Of a stretch of 64,000 nucleotides of DNA, positions 10,548 to 23,293 are shown piece after piece (the stretch's first letter is position 1; each line of letters starts with the position of its first letter). The stretch comes from Marsupella aquatica. Its lineage: Eukaryota; Marchantiophyta. The position numbers and the translations under genes were made by a program. Under the pieces are notes generated by a model, which saw only the letters and a list, made by a program, of their open reading frames with translations, made no database searches and was not told the origin of the DNA. The stretch lies in the NCBI GenBank assembly GCA_973895155.1, contig OZ316893.1:10850001-10914000 (forward strand), written 5' to 3'.

Positions 10548-11135
10548 AGACAGAACTCAAGCTCAGTCGTTCAGCAAATTATGCGTTCCTGGCTAATATC
10601 CTACAAGACAATCGTGTCAACGAGAGAGAACCCAAGCTGATTTGTTCAGCAAAGATGGTAATCGATCGGAAAGATGGGAATCAGAAATCCATTCTACACG
10701 ACCCTCGTGTGTAAATACCTTCGAATTTGGTCAAGGCGTCGGCTGTGATTCGGGCTAATACTCTACGTACAAGACAGTCGTGTCAACCAGAGAGAACTCA
10801 GCCTGATTCGTTCAGCAAGGATGGGAATCGGAAATCCATTCTACACGACCCTCATGTGTAAAATACCTGCGAATTTGGCGAAGGCGTCCGCTGTGATTCG
10901 GGCTAATATATATTGTACAAGACAGTCGTGTCAACGAGAGAGAACTCAGCCTGATTCGTTCAGCAAAGATGTGAATCGGAATGAAATACATGATTCTACA
11001 CGACCCTCGTGTGTAAATACCTTCGAATTTGGTGAAGGCGTCGGCTGTGATTCGGACTAATATTCTACAAGACACTACGTCGTGTCAACCAGAGAGAACT
11101 CAGCCTGATTCGTTCAGCAACGATGGGAATCGGAA
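10548..11135. repeat. Tandem array with about 155-bp period
   Basis: Four imperfect copies marked by gtgtcaacgagagagaac (near 10614, 10780, 10928 and 11083), then gattcgttcagcaaagatg, ctacacgaccctcgtgtgta and cttcgaatttggtgaaggcg. Each copy carries two short palindromes, ACACGAC..CGTGT and AAGACAGTCGTGTC-like. Small open frames here arise from the repeat. Confidence 0.85.
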
Positions 11136-12164
11136 ATCAGCCTGAGTTCGGAGATGAGTCGTACGTTACAGCAGTATTAATATTACGCCCTTACGGAGCA
11201 GGACAAATGGAAGGAAAGAGAGAGAAACGGACAAACGGACAAACCTTCACTGGAGATCAAATTGAGTCCAACCATTCTTGGCAATGCGACTGCTCTAGCA
11301 AAATTTTAAAGACAGGCCTGGTGATTAAGCAAGAGGAAAGGATTGAGGCTGGACGCCAGGGGCGTATTGAGGGAGGAAGGATTGCAATCCGGTTGTAGGA
11401 TGGAGAAGAAATAATTTGTGGACGAATCGTACTTCTCGTAGTTGGTTGGCAATAAAGGGAATTTTTTGGCCGGTGTTGACGGTGCATGTCGTGGGATGGA
11501 GAAGCGTTCGTCACCGTGCTTGGCATCGGCTCAGGTGTCTTTGGGTGGCGGTGGATCTCGGGCTGGAGTAGATCCACCTTGGGGGAGCCATAGTTCCGGC
11601 GGATTGAGGTGAAAAGCAAGGCGGGTTAAGGACCAAAAAATTAGTCTGTAACTTGTGTGATGGTACTCTTTAATTGATTAATGCTACGTTGCATGGATCC
11701 TTGGGGCTTCAGGTCCTATTGCTATCCCTTTCACCCGCTACGAGTAGGTCGCGGGTTGGGTGCCCCGCGATCTTCTGTGAGGCCTGGGGCTTTCACAGAG
11801 TCGTTGTTCATTGTGTTCTAGGCTGTTGTTGGGTGGCCACTTTGTCAGTGTCTATTAATTTCACAGTGTCTTTGTTGGGTTGTCTTCTGGGCTGTTGTTG
11901 TGGGCTCCACTTTGTCAGTATTCTTTCATCGGATTTTGGCCGCGATGTGGATGATGTGCTTTTCATGGCTTCGAGCTTGTGTGCCCGAGCCAAAGCCAAT
12001 GATCCTTGACTGGGCCTCTTTGGTCTCCATGGAGTTTCTTCCCGCGCCCCCCCCCCCCCCAATTTATTGGGTTCTTTCGCCTTTTCGATCATTTCTCCCG
12101 GTTTGGCGTTGTGATATATAATGCGGAGGCCGAACCTAGCGGAACCCGACAGCCGACGAACCCG
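11136..12164. other. Sequence interrupting the 155-bp array
   Basis: About 1.03 kb unrelated to the array units. It contains an internal duplication (gggctgttgttg...actttgtcagt, near 11821 and 11891) and a run of about 14 C at 12047-12060. Array copies resume at 12165. Open frames on both strands (up to 120 codons) show no recognisable family. I could not identify target-site duplications at the junctions. Confidence 0.5.
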
Positions 12165-12350
12165 ATAGCTGTGATTCGGGCTAATATTTTACAAGAAAGT
12201 CGTGTCAACGAGAGAGAACTCAGGCTGATTCGTTCAGCAAAGATGTGAATCGGACATACAGTCTACACGAATACCTTCGAATTTGGTGAAGGCGTCCGCT
12301 GTGATTCGGGCTAATATTTTACAAGACAGTCGTCAACGAGAGAGAACTCG
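12165..12350. repeat. Resumed 155-bp array copies
   Basis: One complete and one partial unit (gctgtgattcgggctaatat at about 12168 and 12299, gtcaacgagagagaactc at about 12204 and 12333) of the array seen at 10548-11135, in the same orientation. Confidence 0.8.
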
Positions 12351-12696
12351 GACAAATAGGGGCCGATGATGATAACCAAAGCCGACAGCTACAGTAAAGC
12401 CGATAGAGTGATAGACGGAGCCAGTGCGGAAGTCTAAGCCTACCCGAGGAAGATGGCCAATGGCGGAGGAAGCTGAAGCCGGAACACCAAACCTATAGCC
12501 GATAATCTGTCAATTCTTTGGAATGCAGAGCAGCATATTTTTTTAAGGTTTTTACTCTTTTTTTCTCCAGAGGGCGAATGTCTACTCTGTGAGAGAAGAT
12601 GCTCAAGATAAGTTTTTCTTTGATTGTCCTGTAATATTTTCCCTAAATTTAAGGATGACAGTGAGATTCTGATTAATTAGTGAGGCCGGTGATTAG

Positions 12697-12858
12697 ATGG
12701 GAGACTCGCTAACGAGAAAGAGAAAAACTAGCAAATTTTTGTCAAATGTGGTCCAAAAGCTTTTGGGGGAGGCGGAATTTGGTGAATTTTTGCCAGGGGA
12801 AAAACAACTGGTGCACATATTACTGGAATATAATAGGCTTACCACTGTCGTGAGTTAG
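12697..12858 (+). CDS. Small ORF, 53 codons, unknown
   Basis: ATG-initiated short ORF. The product begins MGDSLTRKRKTSKFLSNVVQ and continues with an acidic amphipathic stretch (GEAEFGEFLPGEKQLVHILL). It has protein-like composition and a basic N-terminus, but no known family and no neighbouring exon that I can join. It could be a first exon, a relic or chance. The surrounding 12.4-13.7 kb holds no other supported feature. Confidence 0.2.
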   Translation: MGDSLTRKRKTSKFLSNVVQKLLGEAEFGEFLPGEKQLVHILLEYNRLTTVVS

Positions 12859-13732
12859 GTGGTGCTGTGAACAATTCTTCTAGAGTTCTTTCAAGAACCA
12901 GTGCATTCTTAAGAGATAGTTATAAAATATATATAATATATAATATTAAGCAAGGATGGATGAGGATTTTGCTTGGCCCATCCCACTGACTGTAAAAAAA
13001 CCTATCAATTTACATGGGGGAAAACAAGATTGATTGCTTTGGGAAGGAAGTTTCACTTTTTGCTAAGGATGCCTACTGTAGTTTTTCACTGAACCCTCAG
13101 TTTTTCGTAAATTTGTGTATCTTATTTAGCTTTGGATATTTATTTAATCTCAAAATTTGCTTCCATGTTCTCTCATGTTTTATTTATGGTATCACAAATT
13201 TCAAGATTTTTTGAGATCATTTGCTCCATTTCCAAGAGTGTGAAAATCTTCAAATATTATAAAGTAAATGTCAATGAGCGCCTCACTTTTGTGAAAGACA
13301 CTGAGTAGTAGTTCATGCACAAACATGAAATTGCCCCTTTTGGGACTGACACGCACTTCAGTTTAGTGAAGGAAGCCCCAAATTAATGTGGACAAAGGAG
13401 CCACTTACCACTGGTGAATAAATAAAACTAGGTGCAAACAGGTCAAGAGCCCATTTAAAAGTCAGATTTCAATCAAAACCATACATGGCGCTACTGAAGT
13501 CTATTTAGATATCGTGTGCTAGTCTATCCAAGCTCTGAAAATCCATCTGGGCATCAGCAAGCTTTTGATGCCCTTTGTTTTATTTCATATTTGTTAGTTC
13601 TTATCTGGCAATCAAAACTTGCCTGACTAGAAGGATTGTTGCATGTAGGATTTTAGCTCCTCGGAGGAAGGATAATAGACTATATGCCCCAAATTTCAGT
13701 GCAGTTCTTGAAGGCCCACAATAGATGCTTAG

Positions 13733-16700
13733 TCACCTTTGAGATGAAGGGGCACACGCTGCTTGCACTGCTAAACTCTTTGTTTTGTGGGGGCATGGAT
13801 CTTCCCCTGCCAGAGTCTCGTTCACAGATAAGGAGCATAATTGGCGTCCTTGGCAAGCCTACACATCAAACAAATGCATTCAGTTGTTACTTCCATTAGT
13901 TCACCTCCAACGCTCAAAAAGTACGAATTCAAAGCTTAGGCTCCCATTGAGGGAATAGACAATATGACAGGAATAGACAATATGACAGGAATGTTAACGA
14001 AATAAGTGTTACTCTTCTACAGCGTCAATAGACTAAAGAGCTCGTTCCTCTCACCTCTTGGACTTTCTCTATCGACCTTGGAGCATGACATTCCCCTGTA
14101 GCAAAATGGCCACATCTGCCAGACGGATTTCCAAAGCTCGCAAATTCTATCATTGCAATGTGATAACCAGCACCACAGTCGAGATGGAGCTGAGGAAAAG
14201 TAGGTCCCGGAGAAGTCCGGTCTTGCATAGAACGAGGGGAATACTCCGAAATGTTGGAACAGACAGAGCGAATCACTTGTGTCGAAATGGAGACTTCTGA
14301 GACATTACCCCCTGTTTCCTCAAACAGAACGAGAACGTTCCCTGTGGAATTGAGCCACTCTCTGGGAACATGGTACCTGATAGCCACGGAAAATCCAATG
14401 GAAATTAGTCCTCGGCATAAGAGACGAAGGACAGAATCAAATTGCATACCTGATCTCCAGAACTAAAACCTCTCGAGACGTTTTCTCGTATAGTGCCTCC
14501 AAAGAGTGTATCTACAGTGGAAAATAAGCTCTTCCGCGTCAAGCCTCCAAGTTAATGAATTCAGTGACAAGTTTGATCAGGCATCAGATTCCAGTTCTAC
14601 AGCATTGGTTATATTTTGTGATATCTCTACTATTTAACTTTAGGGTATTGGCTTGTATCATTGTGGTTTGGGAAATTATTAATTGTAGAAATGGGTTTTC
14701 GTCTTGGCCATCTCAGATCCCTGCTGAACACGTTTACTCACTCTTTGCGCCTAATTACGTCCGGACACAGATAATAGAGAACTGTACCAGCGCTGTGACG
14801 GTAGCCCGCATTCGGTCACGCACTTTTGTTCTGTGTATGTACCACGGTAATCGCATTCCTCATCGCATCCATAACGTGCATTATACATCATCCAGTACCT
14901 CCCCAAATGGTGTCCATTTATCCAGGCAGCTCCCTTTCCCATGCTGACCATGTCCAACACCACTGGACTGTCACCTTCTGGAGCGTCCAGCAATGTCTAC
15001 ATTTGCACCAAAACAAGAATTCCAAGTTAGATCCCTGCTACTAGAGAAATCAATGATTATCTAGGAAAGCTACGCACTTCAGCTTAACGTTCAACGTCCA
15101 AATATTAATGGATTGACTTTGATTATGTTACAATGTCACGAACTCGTGAGCAGTTCAAGGCTTATTACTTTGTACCACACGAGTGGTTCATATGCTGGAG
15201 GCGGATCTGAAGACCAGCTTAGCCCAGGCCAAACGCCAACATCATAATCAGATGCAAGATCTACGTCCTCTCCCCACAGTCCAACCTGAATCAAGCAAAT
15301 GAGCATGAGCCTGGCTAATATGGGCACCTTAATCACCACGGTCTATTACGAACATGTGGTAGCTCTCCAAAGAATATAATTGCAAACATTCGTCAGATTA
15401 CATCCCACAAGAAAGACATTTTAAGAGTTGAAAATGTACTCCTAGCTAAGGAAGGAACTCGAGTGAAGAAGAAGGAATGAGCGAAAAAAATTAGATTTCT
15501 CATGGCGGACAAACTCTTGAATTCCTCTGAATACTACTCAGTCTCTAAGAAGATGCAAAGCGGTGAAAAGGAATGTCCCACTTGAAGCCCACTAGCTCTG
15601 GTCCAGTGGCACCTAAGCTAACAATTAAATGCGAAGGATAATAAATTTGCAGCACGAGATGAGAAAGTAAGCAGGGCTCTTCAGGCTCCCCTACATCCAG
15701 CAATGAAAGCGTATCCGGCAGAACGAACGTCATCTCAACATTGGTAGTGACTCGATCGACAAGATATAATTAGAAGATAGTGTTAAACGCAGAAGCCTGG
15801 ACTGACCGAGAGTCGTCACCTCGTGAGTCCACTGGAATGCTGTGAGGTCTATCCTCCCGATATTAAAAACTCCAGACAAAGTAATAGAGCCGCTCAGACC
15901 TCCAACTTCCCTCTCGTAGAAAGGCCCTGCATATGACAGGCCTGTTGTGGCTGATAACAAAGCAAGGGAGTTGTTGCCCGGCTGTAGAACCAGCGGGTGT
16001 TCAAAATGGTTTCCTTTCCAGACTGGATATCCTCCTGCAACCATGAAAGAATGCATTCAATCAGTATGTAATGTGATACAGCAGCCAGACTACGAATTTC
16101 AGTGTGTCGAATCTGACTCTTGAAGTACTTGGTCCAGCTATGTTGTCCCAAGACCTAATTCGAGCTGGCCAGCTTTCTCATTAGTTTAATATGAGTTCAA
16201 GCCTTGGCGAACATGTAACCAACGTTGCAACCTAACAGAATTTAGAGAGCGTCGTACAGAACCCACGGTGCTTGGACGACAGAAAACGAATGCAAAAGCA
16301 GATACTAGGGAGCTTGCCTGCAGGTTTTCCATTTACAAAGACATACACAATGTTCTTGACAGTCTCGACAGTCAGAGAAGCTGGCTGTGCGGTTTCTGGT
16401 GCTGCCTGGTTGAGGTCCGATGAGTTCGAAAACTGTGGAACATTCACTCTGCGCAACAGCCTAATGTAATGAACGTCCAAAACAAATAGGTTGTTGAGAT
16501 GAATGTATGATTCACATTCAACCAAATTATGACGAATGTACTCTGTCTTCTTCTAAGTCCAGTAGGGCCGCCCTAGAGTATGACAACACAGAAGCCACAG
16601 AATTCACTTGGGCTCAAGTTGGTTACTCCGGTGCTTGTAGAGAATCATAGATAATGCAGTTTAAAAGATCGTAGCGAATTACAACACTTACGTGGTAGTG

Positions 16701-19700
16701 TACCACATATAGTCCGTCAGGTCATGAGTCATATTGATCTGCTCAAGAATTCGATTGTGAAGAATGCCCTTCTTCTCTGTGCCCACAACATCTCGTGCAT
16801 AAACCCACGCCAGAGCTTCAGGCTGAGGATCAGGGGCATTCAGGTGCTCGCCGTCACCAGATCCTATGTCCTTAAGAACCTCAGTGAGGCTGTTGCTTTC
16901 TTGATTAGTCACGGATGATATCGAGTCATTGACGTGTCTCTTTGGCACAAACTTTGCCATGCGGTATGGCTCCATCTTTTTCAGAGTTGTCTGAGCTGCT
17001 ACCTGTTTCAATCAATATGAATTTCTAGGTCAAGACCATGTAGTTAGGACCCTCCATGGATTGAGCTGCTAACCTTTAAATTAAAGCATGACCCGTTTCA
17101 GATATGCTGATGACGTCAACATCAACAGAGCATACATGTATATAAAATCAATCTTAACCCCAACTTAGCAGCATTTGTCGATTATTCTCATATTTTCTAA
17201 AGCCTGTCTGAAACGACCCCTGTTTCAGGATTTTTCAATCTCAATTCAGGCTCTCAGGTTTCAATTGAGCACGAGATTCACCAACCTCAAATGGAAGGGA
17301 ATTGCGAAGGTCGAATTCAAAGCTTCGGAGAACAGCGACCGTTTTGCCAACATCCCATATTGCGCAATGCATTTGAGAATGTTTATGAGATGTAGAACTG
17401 GAACTAGAAGTGTCTTTAAGCTAGGTGCACATAATACTAAATGACAGAGGACATAGAGCCAGCCGTACCTTGGCTGTGTTGAAGACAACGTTCATACAGT
17501 CGGGTAGGATGCTGACCGACCAACCGGGCAAATCGTAAGAAAAACCAAAGACGTCTAGAGTTACATCGGTTAAACCGGTGTTGGCGATGAATGCCGCACA
17601 GTGTGTGCCCAAGGGCCTGTAATATGGGGATGGCTCGTCAGTGTCGTTGTAGATCCCTGAGTTGACATAGATCGATATCTGCAGGTTAAGTTCAGAACCA
17701 AAGCCTATCAAAAGTCGCATTTAAGAAGGTTTTATCACAAACTCAACTACAGACTTCAAATTCAATCGATCGACGATTCCCTTAAGTCCAGGTTCCTCCC
17801 GCCAAGTCCTGGAGCTGAAGCAATTTTCTGGATCATGCGATTTATCGAAGTTCATTTTGGATCTTTGCTCGTTCAGCACACAAGTACTGGAATCCGTCTT
17901 TGCAAGGTAGGCTATAATTGGAATCCTTCTTGAACGTTTGCTGCCATTTAATTATTGACCTTTTGATTGCTAAGTCTGTACATGCCTCAATAAAATACAA
18001 CTAATTGAGCTATTACAAACATGATGTCCCAGATCCGGAATTCGGAAAGAAAGGTGGTCAGTCTGAATTGGTGCTAAGAGTAGAGTCCTCTAGCTTGTTT
18101 CGTGGCTAAGATGAGATAATGACAGCATTCAACTATTGAAAGAAATTCACCGTCGGTACCCTTGGAACTCTCTTGGTCAGACTTTACGACAGTTATTTCT
18201 GAAAACAAACACGGGCTTCTTCCACCCAAAGAGTAACGAAGTGGGGCGTACGTGAGTACTCGGAAGCGCGCTGCGAGAATTGTAATTACGTACCTCTATG
18301 TCAAGATTAATAGGAGGCCTCCAATGGATGGCCTTTTCGTCCACAACTGCCAGAGCTTGTCCACAAAGCTTGATAGCAGCGTGCAAGTCCTTCAGGTGGC
18401 CCCACTTTGGCTGCCTCGCTCGGCCTGCTCAAGATCATGATCGCCTCCGTAGATGTTATTTACGAGAGGACTTCAATTTTAGACACAGGTACTAACGTAC
18501 ATTTATTCATATTAATGCCTGTGAGAATAAGGATAGACAGTTTTTCATTGTCCAACGGCGTTCTAGCACACAGAAAGGGGCAGCAGGGACTCAAGACGCA
18601 ACTTAGACTAGAGATCGATGAGACTTGTGAACAACACATATACTAAAATTCGATATATGTTCTGGAGAGGAACTGACCGTACTCGTCGATAGGAGCATCG
18701 TAGTCGTAGCTAGTAGTGACTCCAGCAGCACTCGTACGTCCAAAGTTTGTACCTCCATGATACTGCATACAGCATAACTGATATCCTCAAATACAACCCG
18801 ACCGACAAAAAAATTCAGCTACCCGTTCACCTATCTTCAACCTTCGTGTTCAACCTTCAGGAAGCTCATGAGGTCCAGGTGTACGTTCTAACGTACCATG
18901 TAGTAGTTCATGTAACTTCCCCCTTTCTGAAAGAAGCGGGCTGTTGCGTAAGCAACGTCTTCTACTGGGCGATTTGGACGAGATAAACCCCAGTAATGGA
19001 ACCTATCATTCATGAAATGGACATGATCATCCATGAATTTAGGACGCAGAATTGTCAAGCTTCTGGAAATGGTCGTCACGCTCGATATTCTACAGTAGAT
19101 CTGAACGCATGGCAGTGACTGTAGCATAGCGCTCGAGGATTCAGCTCCACTACTTCCTTCACATCGATTATATCCCAAACCCATTGCTTTGTTCGACAAG
19201 CGACAGAGATCTCACGTTCGAGAGTAGGGAAAGAAGGAATTTGTGCATACCAGCCAGACCAATTCTCGGTCCACATCTTGGGTTTGTTGAACGCATTTGG
19301 AGTGTAGTCGTCGCAGTAGAATCCATTACAAGTATCGATCTGGAAGAAACATTGTCCAGATATATATTGAAGGTTAGGACGTGATCCCGGGGACGTGATC
19401 GACTGCAAATCATCAGCCAGATTCATGCTGGACGACAGATTAATTCCTGGAAATCTAGAAGAATCGATCTTACAACATTGATTTGCATGAATTTGAGCTT
19501 TAGGCTAGCTACATTTCTGAGAAACTGAAGAATCGCACTCAGGGCCTATTCATCTGCAGCAATAATATATGGACCAGGATGATTGATCGATCTAGATACA
19601 TTGGGTGTGGTCGCAGATCTTACTACACTGCCTGGAGAGTCTGCTTGCTTGCACATGATCCACGGCACACTCGTATTTAAGTTGACAGCCATTTCTCCTG

Positions 19701-22700
19701 CCCATTTTGCATACCGAGCCCCAGCAGCCCCATACGCTGCTTGAATCATACCGTACTCGTTTTCCACCTACATCGTGGAAAGCTTCCAAGTTATAATCTT
19801 GCTCCAACTTAATGACATACTTTGAGGTTATGAGTACCTTTCAAAGGAACATCTCGAATATAAAGCACAACTGCTCAGACATTGCATGTGACTAATATAT
19901 ACTTTCACTTCTACTCGAATATGTTCTGTATAAGTGATTACCAGAGGTGTAGGACAATGGCAGAACTGAGGTGATTAGAGCTACTTTTTCCCTATCATTC
20001 AGTGATATGAACTCTGGTGCAGCTGTTGCCGGGCTGGCAGGTTAAGTCCCCAGCTAAGTCAAATCTTCCCTGGCTCGATCAGTGACCTTACTTTGAGTCT
20101 AACTTACTACGCTACATCTGAGTGGCAGATCGCCAGAACTTTAAGGAGCAGATATAAGAGAGTTTCGTTTCAATAGAGGAAGTCAAGTTTTCCACCTGCG
20201 ACAAGATGATGGGACCTCCCTGCGTGTAGTAGAGGTTGTTACGCTTCATCATCTCCACGATATACGTGACGAACTTCTGCATTTCTGTCTGCTCCAATGT
20301 TTACGACGAACGCAGTACCATACAATAAGTAGTAGCTCTTGTTATCAGACCTGGGCAGTTGTTTCTTTAACTTTCAATCTTCGTGACTAACAAAACTAAA
20401 CATTCTCTCGGTATGAAGATTAGATCCTTGGTAGTCTAGTATGGGCTGTTCAGGCAGAAGGATTCAATGGCCCGTAAATTCCAGGCGCTGAGGTATATTA
20501 GTTGAATAGCTCAATATTACTTAATTAACCCCCAGATCATACATTCTCATCCTGGCAAACCTCGAGCCCCACCTTTCTAAGTCCCACAGGTTTTGTTTAT
20601 CCAGCCAATGGGATTTAAACCATAGCACAGAGAGTCAGAATCTGAAAGTGAGATGTTTAAGTGACTTGGCATTACCACTGATCAAGGACTACCATTGTCT
20701 GGTACTAATTACGCACCTTGAAGATTTCATTATCTGTGCGGAACTCAATGCCAGGGATCTCCCGTAGCCATTCTGGCAAACCCCTGCAATCCAATGCACC
20801 CGCCACCAGCTGGCTAATCTCGTAAGAATCATGCTGATGTCAACGTGTTGTAGTAAGACCGACCATGCATAAGATAAAAATTAAATTGCATGCATTGAGC
20901 ACAAATTTTGTTGTCATAGCTATGTATCTTGTAATCAATTTCACCTGGTCCAGCTGTACAGGGTTGATTCAGCTTGTTCTACATGGACATGTTGACAAGT
21001 ATGACTGATGTGCGGTTGGGCAGACAGTCCAATGACAACCGAAGAGAGTTCAAATTAAAGCTGATCATCTAACTGGCACGCCAAATTATGGGGAGTTAAC
21101 ATTTAATTACTTTCAAAAATTAATCTCCTCCTGAAGTTGCTCAAGTACACAGATTCGGCTTTGTCTGTAGCTAGTACGTCTTGGTTCATGATACTGTTCT
21201 GCTAATATTACTTTAAAAAGTAATTAAAGTAAATTACTTTAAAAATTGATTAAAACTTTAAAAAGCTGTTTCCATAGAACATTCAATGAGTATAACAAGG
21301 CGCTGAAAGGGATGACACCTCAACTTGGATAGACCGCATTGCAAAACTCAGATTACGTTTTCATGTAACTTTGCCAGTTGATTGAGAGCTACTGTAGTTG
21401 ACAACTCTTACATGTAAATTTCTATAACCAGACTGTAAACATAGGATTTCGCAGGTAGACAATTAAAAATTGATGTGACACTGTAAGGCGTAATTCGTTG
21501 GTGTGAAAGACTCTGACAACTCTTACATGTAAATTTCTATAACCAGACTGTAAACATAGGATTTCGCAGGTAGACAATTAAAAATTGATGTGACACTGTA
21601 AGGCGTAATTCGTTGGTGTGAAAGACTCTGTCTAAAAGCCACATTATATTTATGCTAAATTACTGAATGGTAGGGGTAGGGTAAATCTGCGGCCATTTGA
21701 ATTATCTTTGAAACTAGTTTGAGGTCTTATAATGATTTTCCTTGGCGTACGATAAGAATATAATTCTTTTGGATGTGAGTTTTGCAGACTTCTAAGCCTT
21801 ACCTATGACGTTGGTTATAAGCAGTAAGACTCATGACCTAACGTGCAATGTCTTGTACAGTTAGCTTACATTCATTTCTAGCGGGCAAGTGATGGAGTGA
21901 AGGTTTGGAAATAAATTTGATCCTTCTCAGTCTGTCAAATCCTTCTAATGACAGAGTTGACAAGTGTGACTATACCCTTTTCGTACCCAAAACACAGGAA
22001 ATGCGCATATTTCAAACATCAATCAGAACTTTACAAGAAGCTCTAGTTTAAGGGCAGGCTAGGGGAACTCCAAGTGAGGGTGGGGGTGAGTGTTTGCTCC
22101 ATTACTAGAGTGATTAACAATACAGTAAGTGTTTAAATGGAAGGGAACTCACCCAAAGTTCCACTCAGCACATACATAGGGGCCAATGCGAAGGTTAACA
22201 AAAAGCCCCGCATTTTGCACTAACTTGATGAAACGAACAAGATCGTATCGGTCTTCAAAGTAATACTGCATATATCATCAAAGATTGTTACAAAATAGCT
22301 TTCCATCAGATTTGAGGAAAAAATTGGTGAAAACACATCTTTGCCCAAGGGGATAATTATCTACGTCGAGTATTTTGTCATATCATTAAAGAAAAATGCA
22401 TTACGGCACATAATATACATGTTTTGAGCTTGGAGTGACAAATTGAATACCCGTTTTTAATATATTTGGGTTTAATCTTAGTGTGTTAGCGAGTCTTTCA
22501 TAAAAAGATCTCCAGAAAAGGTTTCTAAACTGTCTTGTTACACTCCATACAGCTGATTTCACTTTCAGGTTTGTACTGAGAATTGAAAGAGCATCATTCA
22601 GTGAAATTTTGGAAGAAAATATTTATGAACCTTTCCTCTCTTCTGTTCATGACCGTCCCAAAACACATAGGTTTGAATGACGTCCAGCCCACCTTCTTTG

Positions 22701-23293
22701 GCAAGTCCAATTAAGCCAGGCCACATCTGCACACCAGAAATTAATTAATTAGCAAGACCATGGTTCTTAGCTTAGTTCTTAATTGTCGTCGTGAGGGTGC
22801 AATGATCATGATTCCTCAATCACCTAGGTATGTGCTATCCAAGATGGTAAGCTAAGGTTTTCTTGCTTCAACAAACTAAGCATGCACACACAACACCCGT
22901 AAAATGGATCAATGCATATAAGTATAATTAATTTTTTATGTAGAAGAAGTGATCCCAATTTCGTACTAGCTTATCACTTATCAAATGTACGTCCACCCAT
23001 AAAATCCACTTTTGGGTCATCCAAATCTTGATGATGGCAGAGACCTGAGGAGTGCTTCGTGGATAATGAATCGAGCCAGAGATAAGAAATCGACGTTCCC
23101 CGTTGATGAGAAGTGCTCGATGGTCGTAAGCAATTGTACGGTTTGTATTGTTTGGATTCCCAATGATTGTGATTGCATTACAGCTCGCCAAACCACTCAT
23201 GAGAATGATGTAGAGGCCATGCAATGAAACTCCCAGCTCTAGAATCTGTTTGAAATGTTGGCCCAAACTCCTTTTGAGCGTAGATTTTGCCAT
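13733..23293 (-). CDS. BGAL: Beta-galactosidase, GH35, with SUEL lectin domain
   Basis: Plant-type GH35 enzyme removing terminal beta-galactose from wall polysaccharides, probably secreted. Eighteen exons on the minus strand join in frame to 945 residues: 23293-23045, 22726-22631, 22265-22153, 20783-20717, 20288-20196, 19767-19624, 19339-19251, 19002-18897, 18762-18678, 18424-18294, 17678-17469, 17002-16692, 16460-16306, 16034-15820, 15285-15169, 14996-14788, 14376-14055, 13858-13733. A hydrophobic segment near residues 25-45 could act as a signal peptide or anchor. [14 protein letters not shown] holds the acid/base Glu (E210) and MWTENWSGW the nucleophile (E279). The spacing of 69 is normal for the family. 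[13 protein letters not shown] and SVSILPDC are present. The C-terminus (about 864-940) is a galactose-binding SUEL-type lectin domain with [16 protein letters not shown] and [13 protein letters not shown]. The start at 23293 is the ATG nearest the hydrophobic segment; one 16 codons upstream is possible. Exon 11 is the least certain. Confidence 0.93.
21399..21628. repeat. Identical 115-bp tandem duplication in an intron
   Basis: Two copies, 21399-21513 and 21514-21628, read by eye as identical. They lie in the third intron of the beta-galactosidase gene (20784-22152). The identity implies a recent event or an assembly artefact. Confidence 0.9.

Noticed and set aside
15545-15733. Open minus-strand frame inside the beta-galactosidase gene
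   Set aside because: Lies in the intron between the exons at 15820-16034 and 15169-15285. Skipping it restores the family sequence WTHE-VGLWGED in frame.
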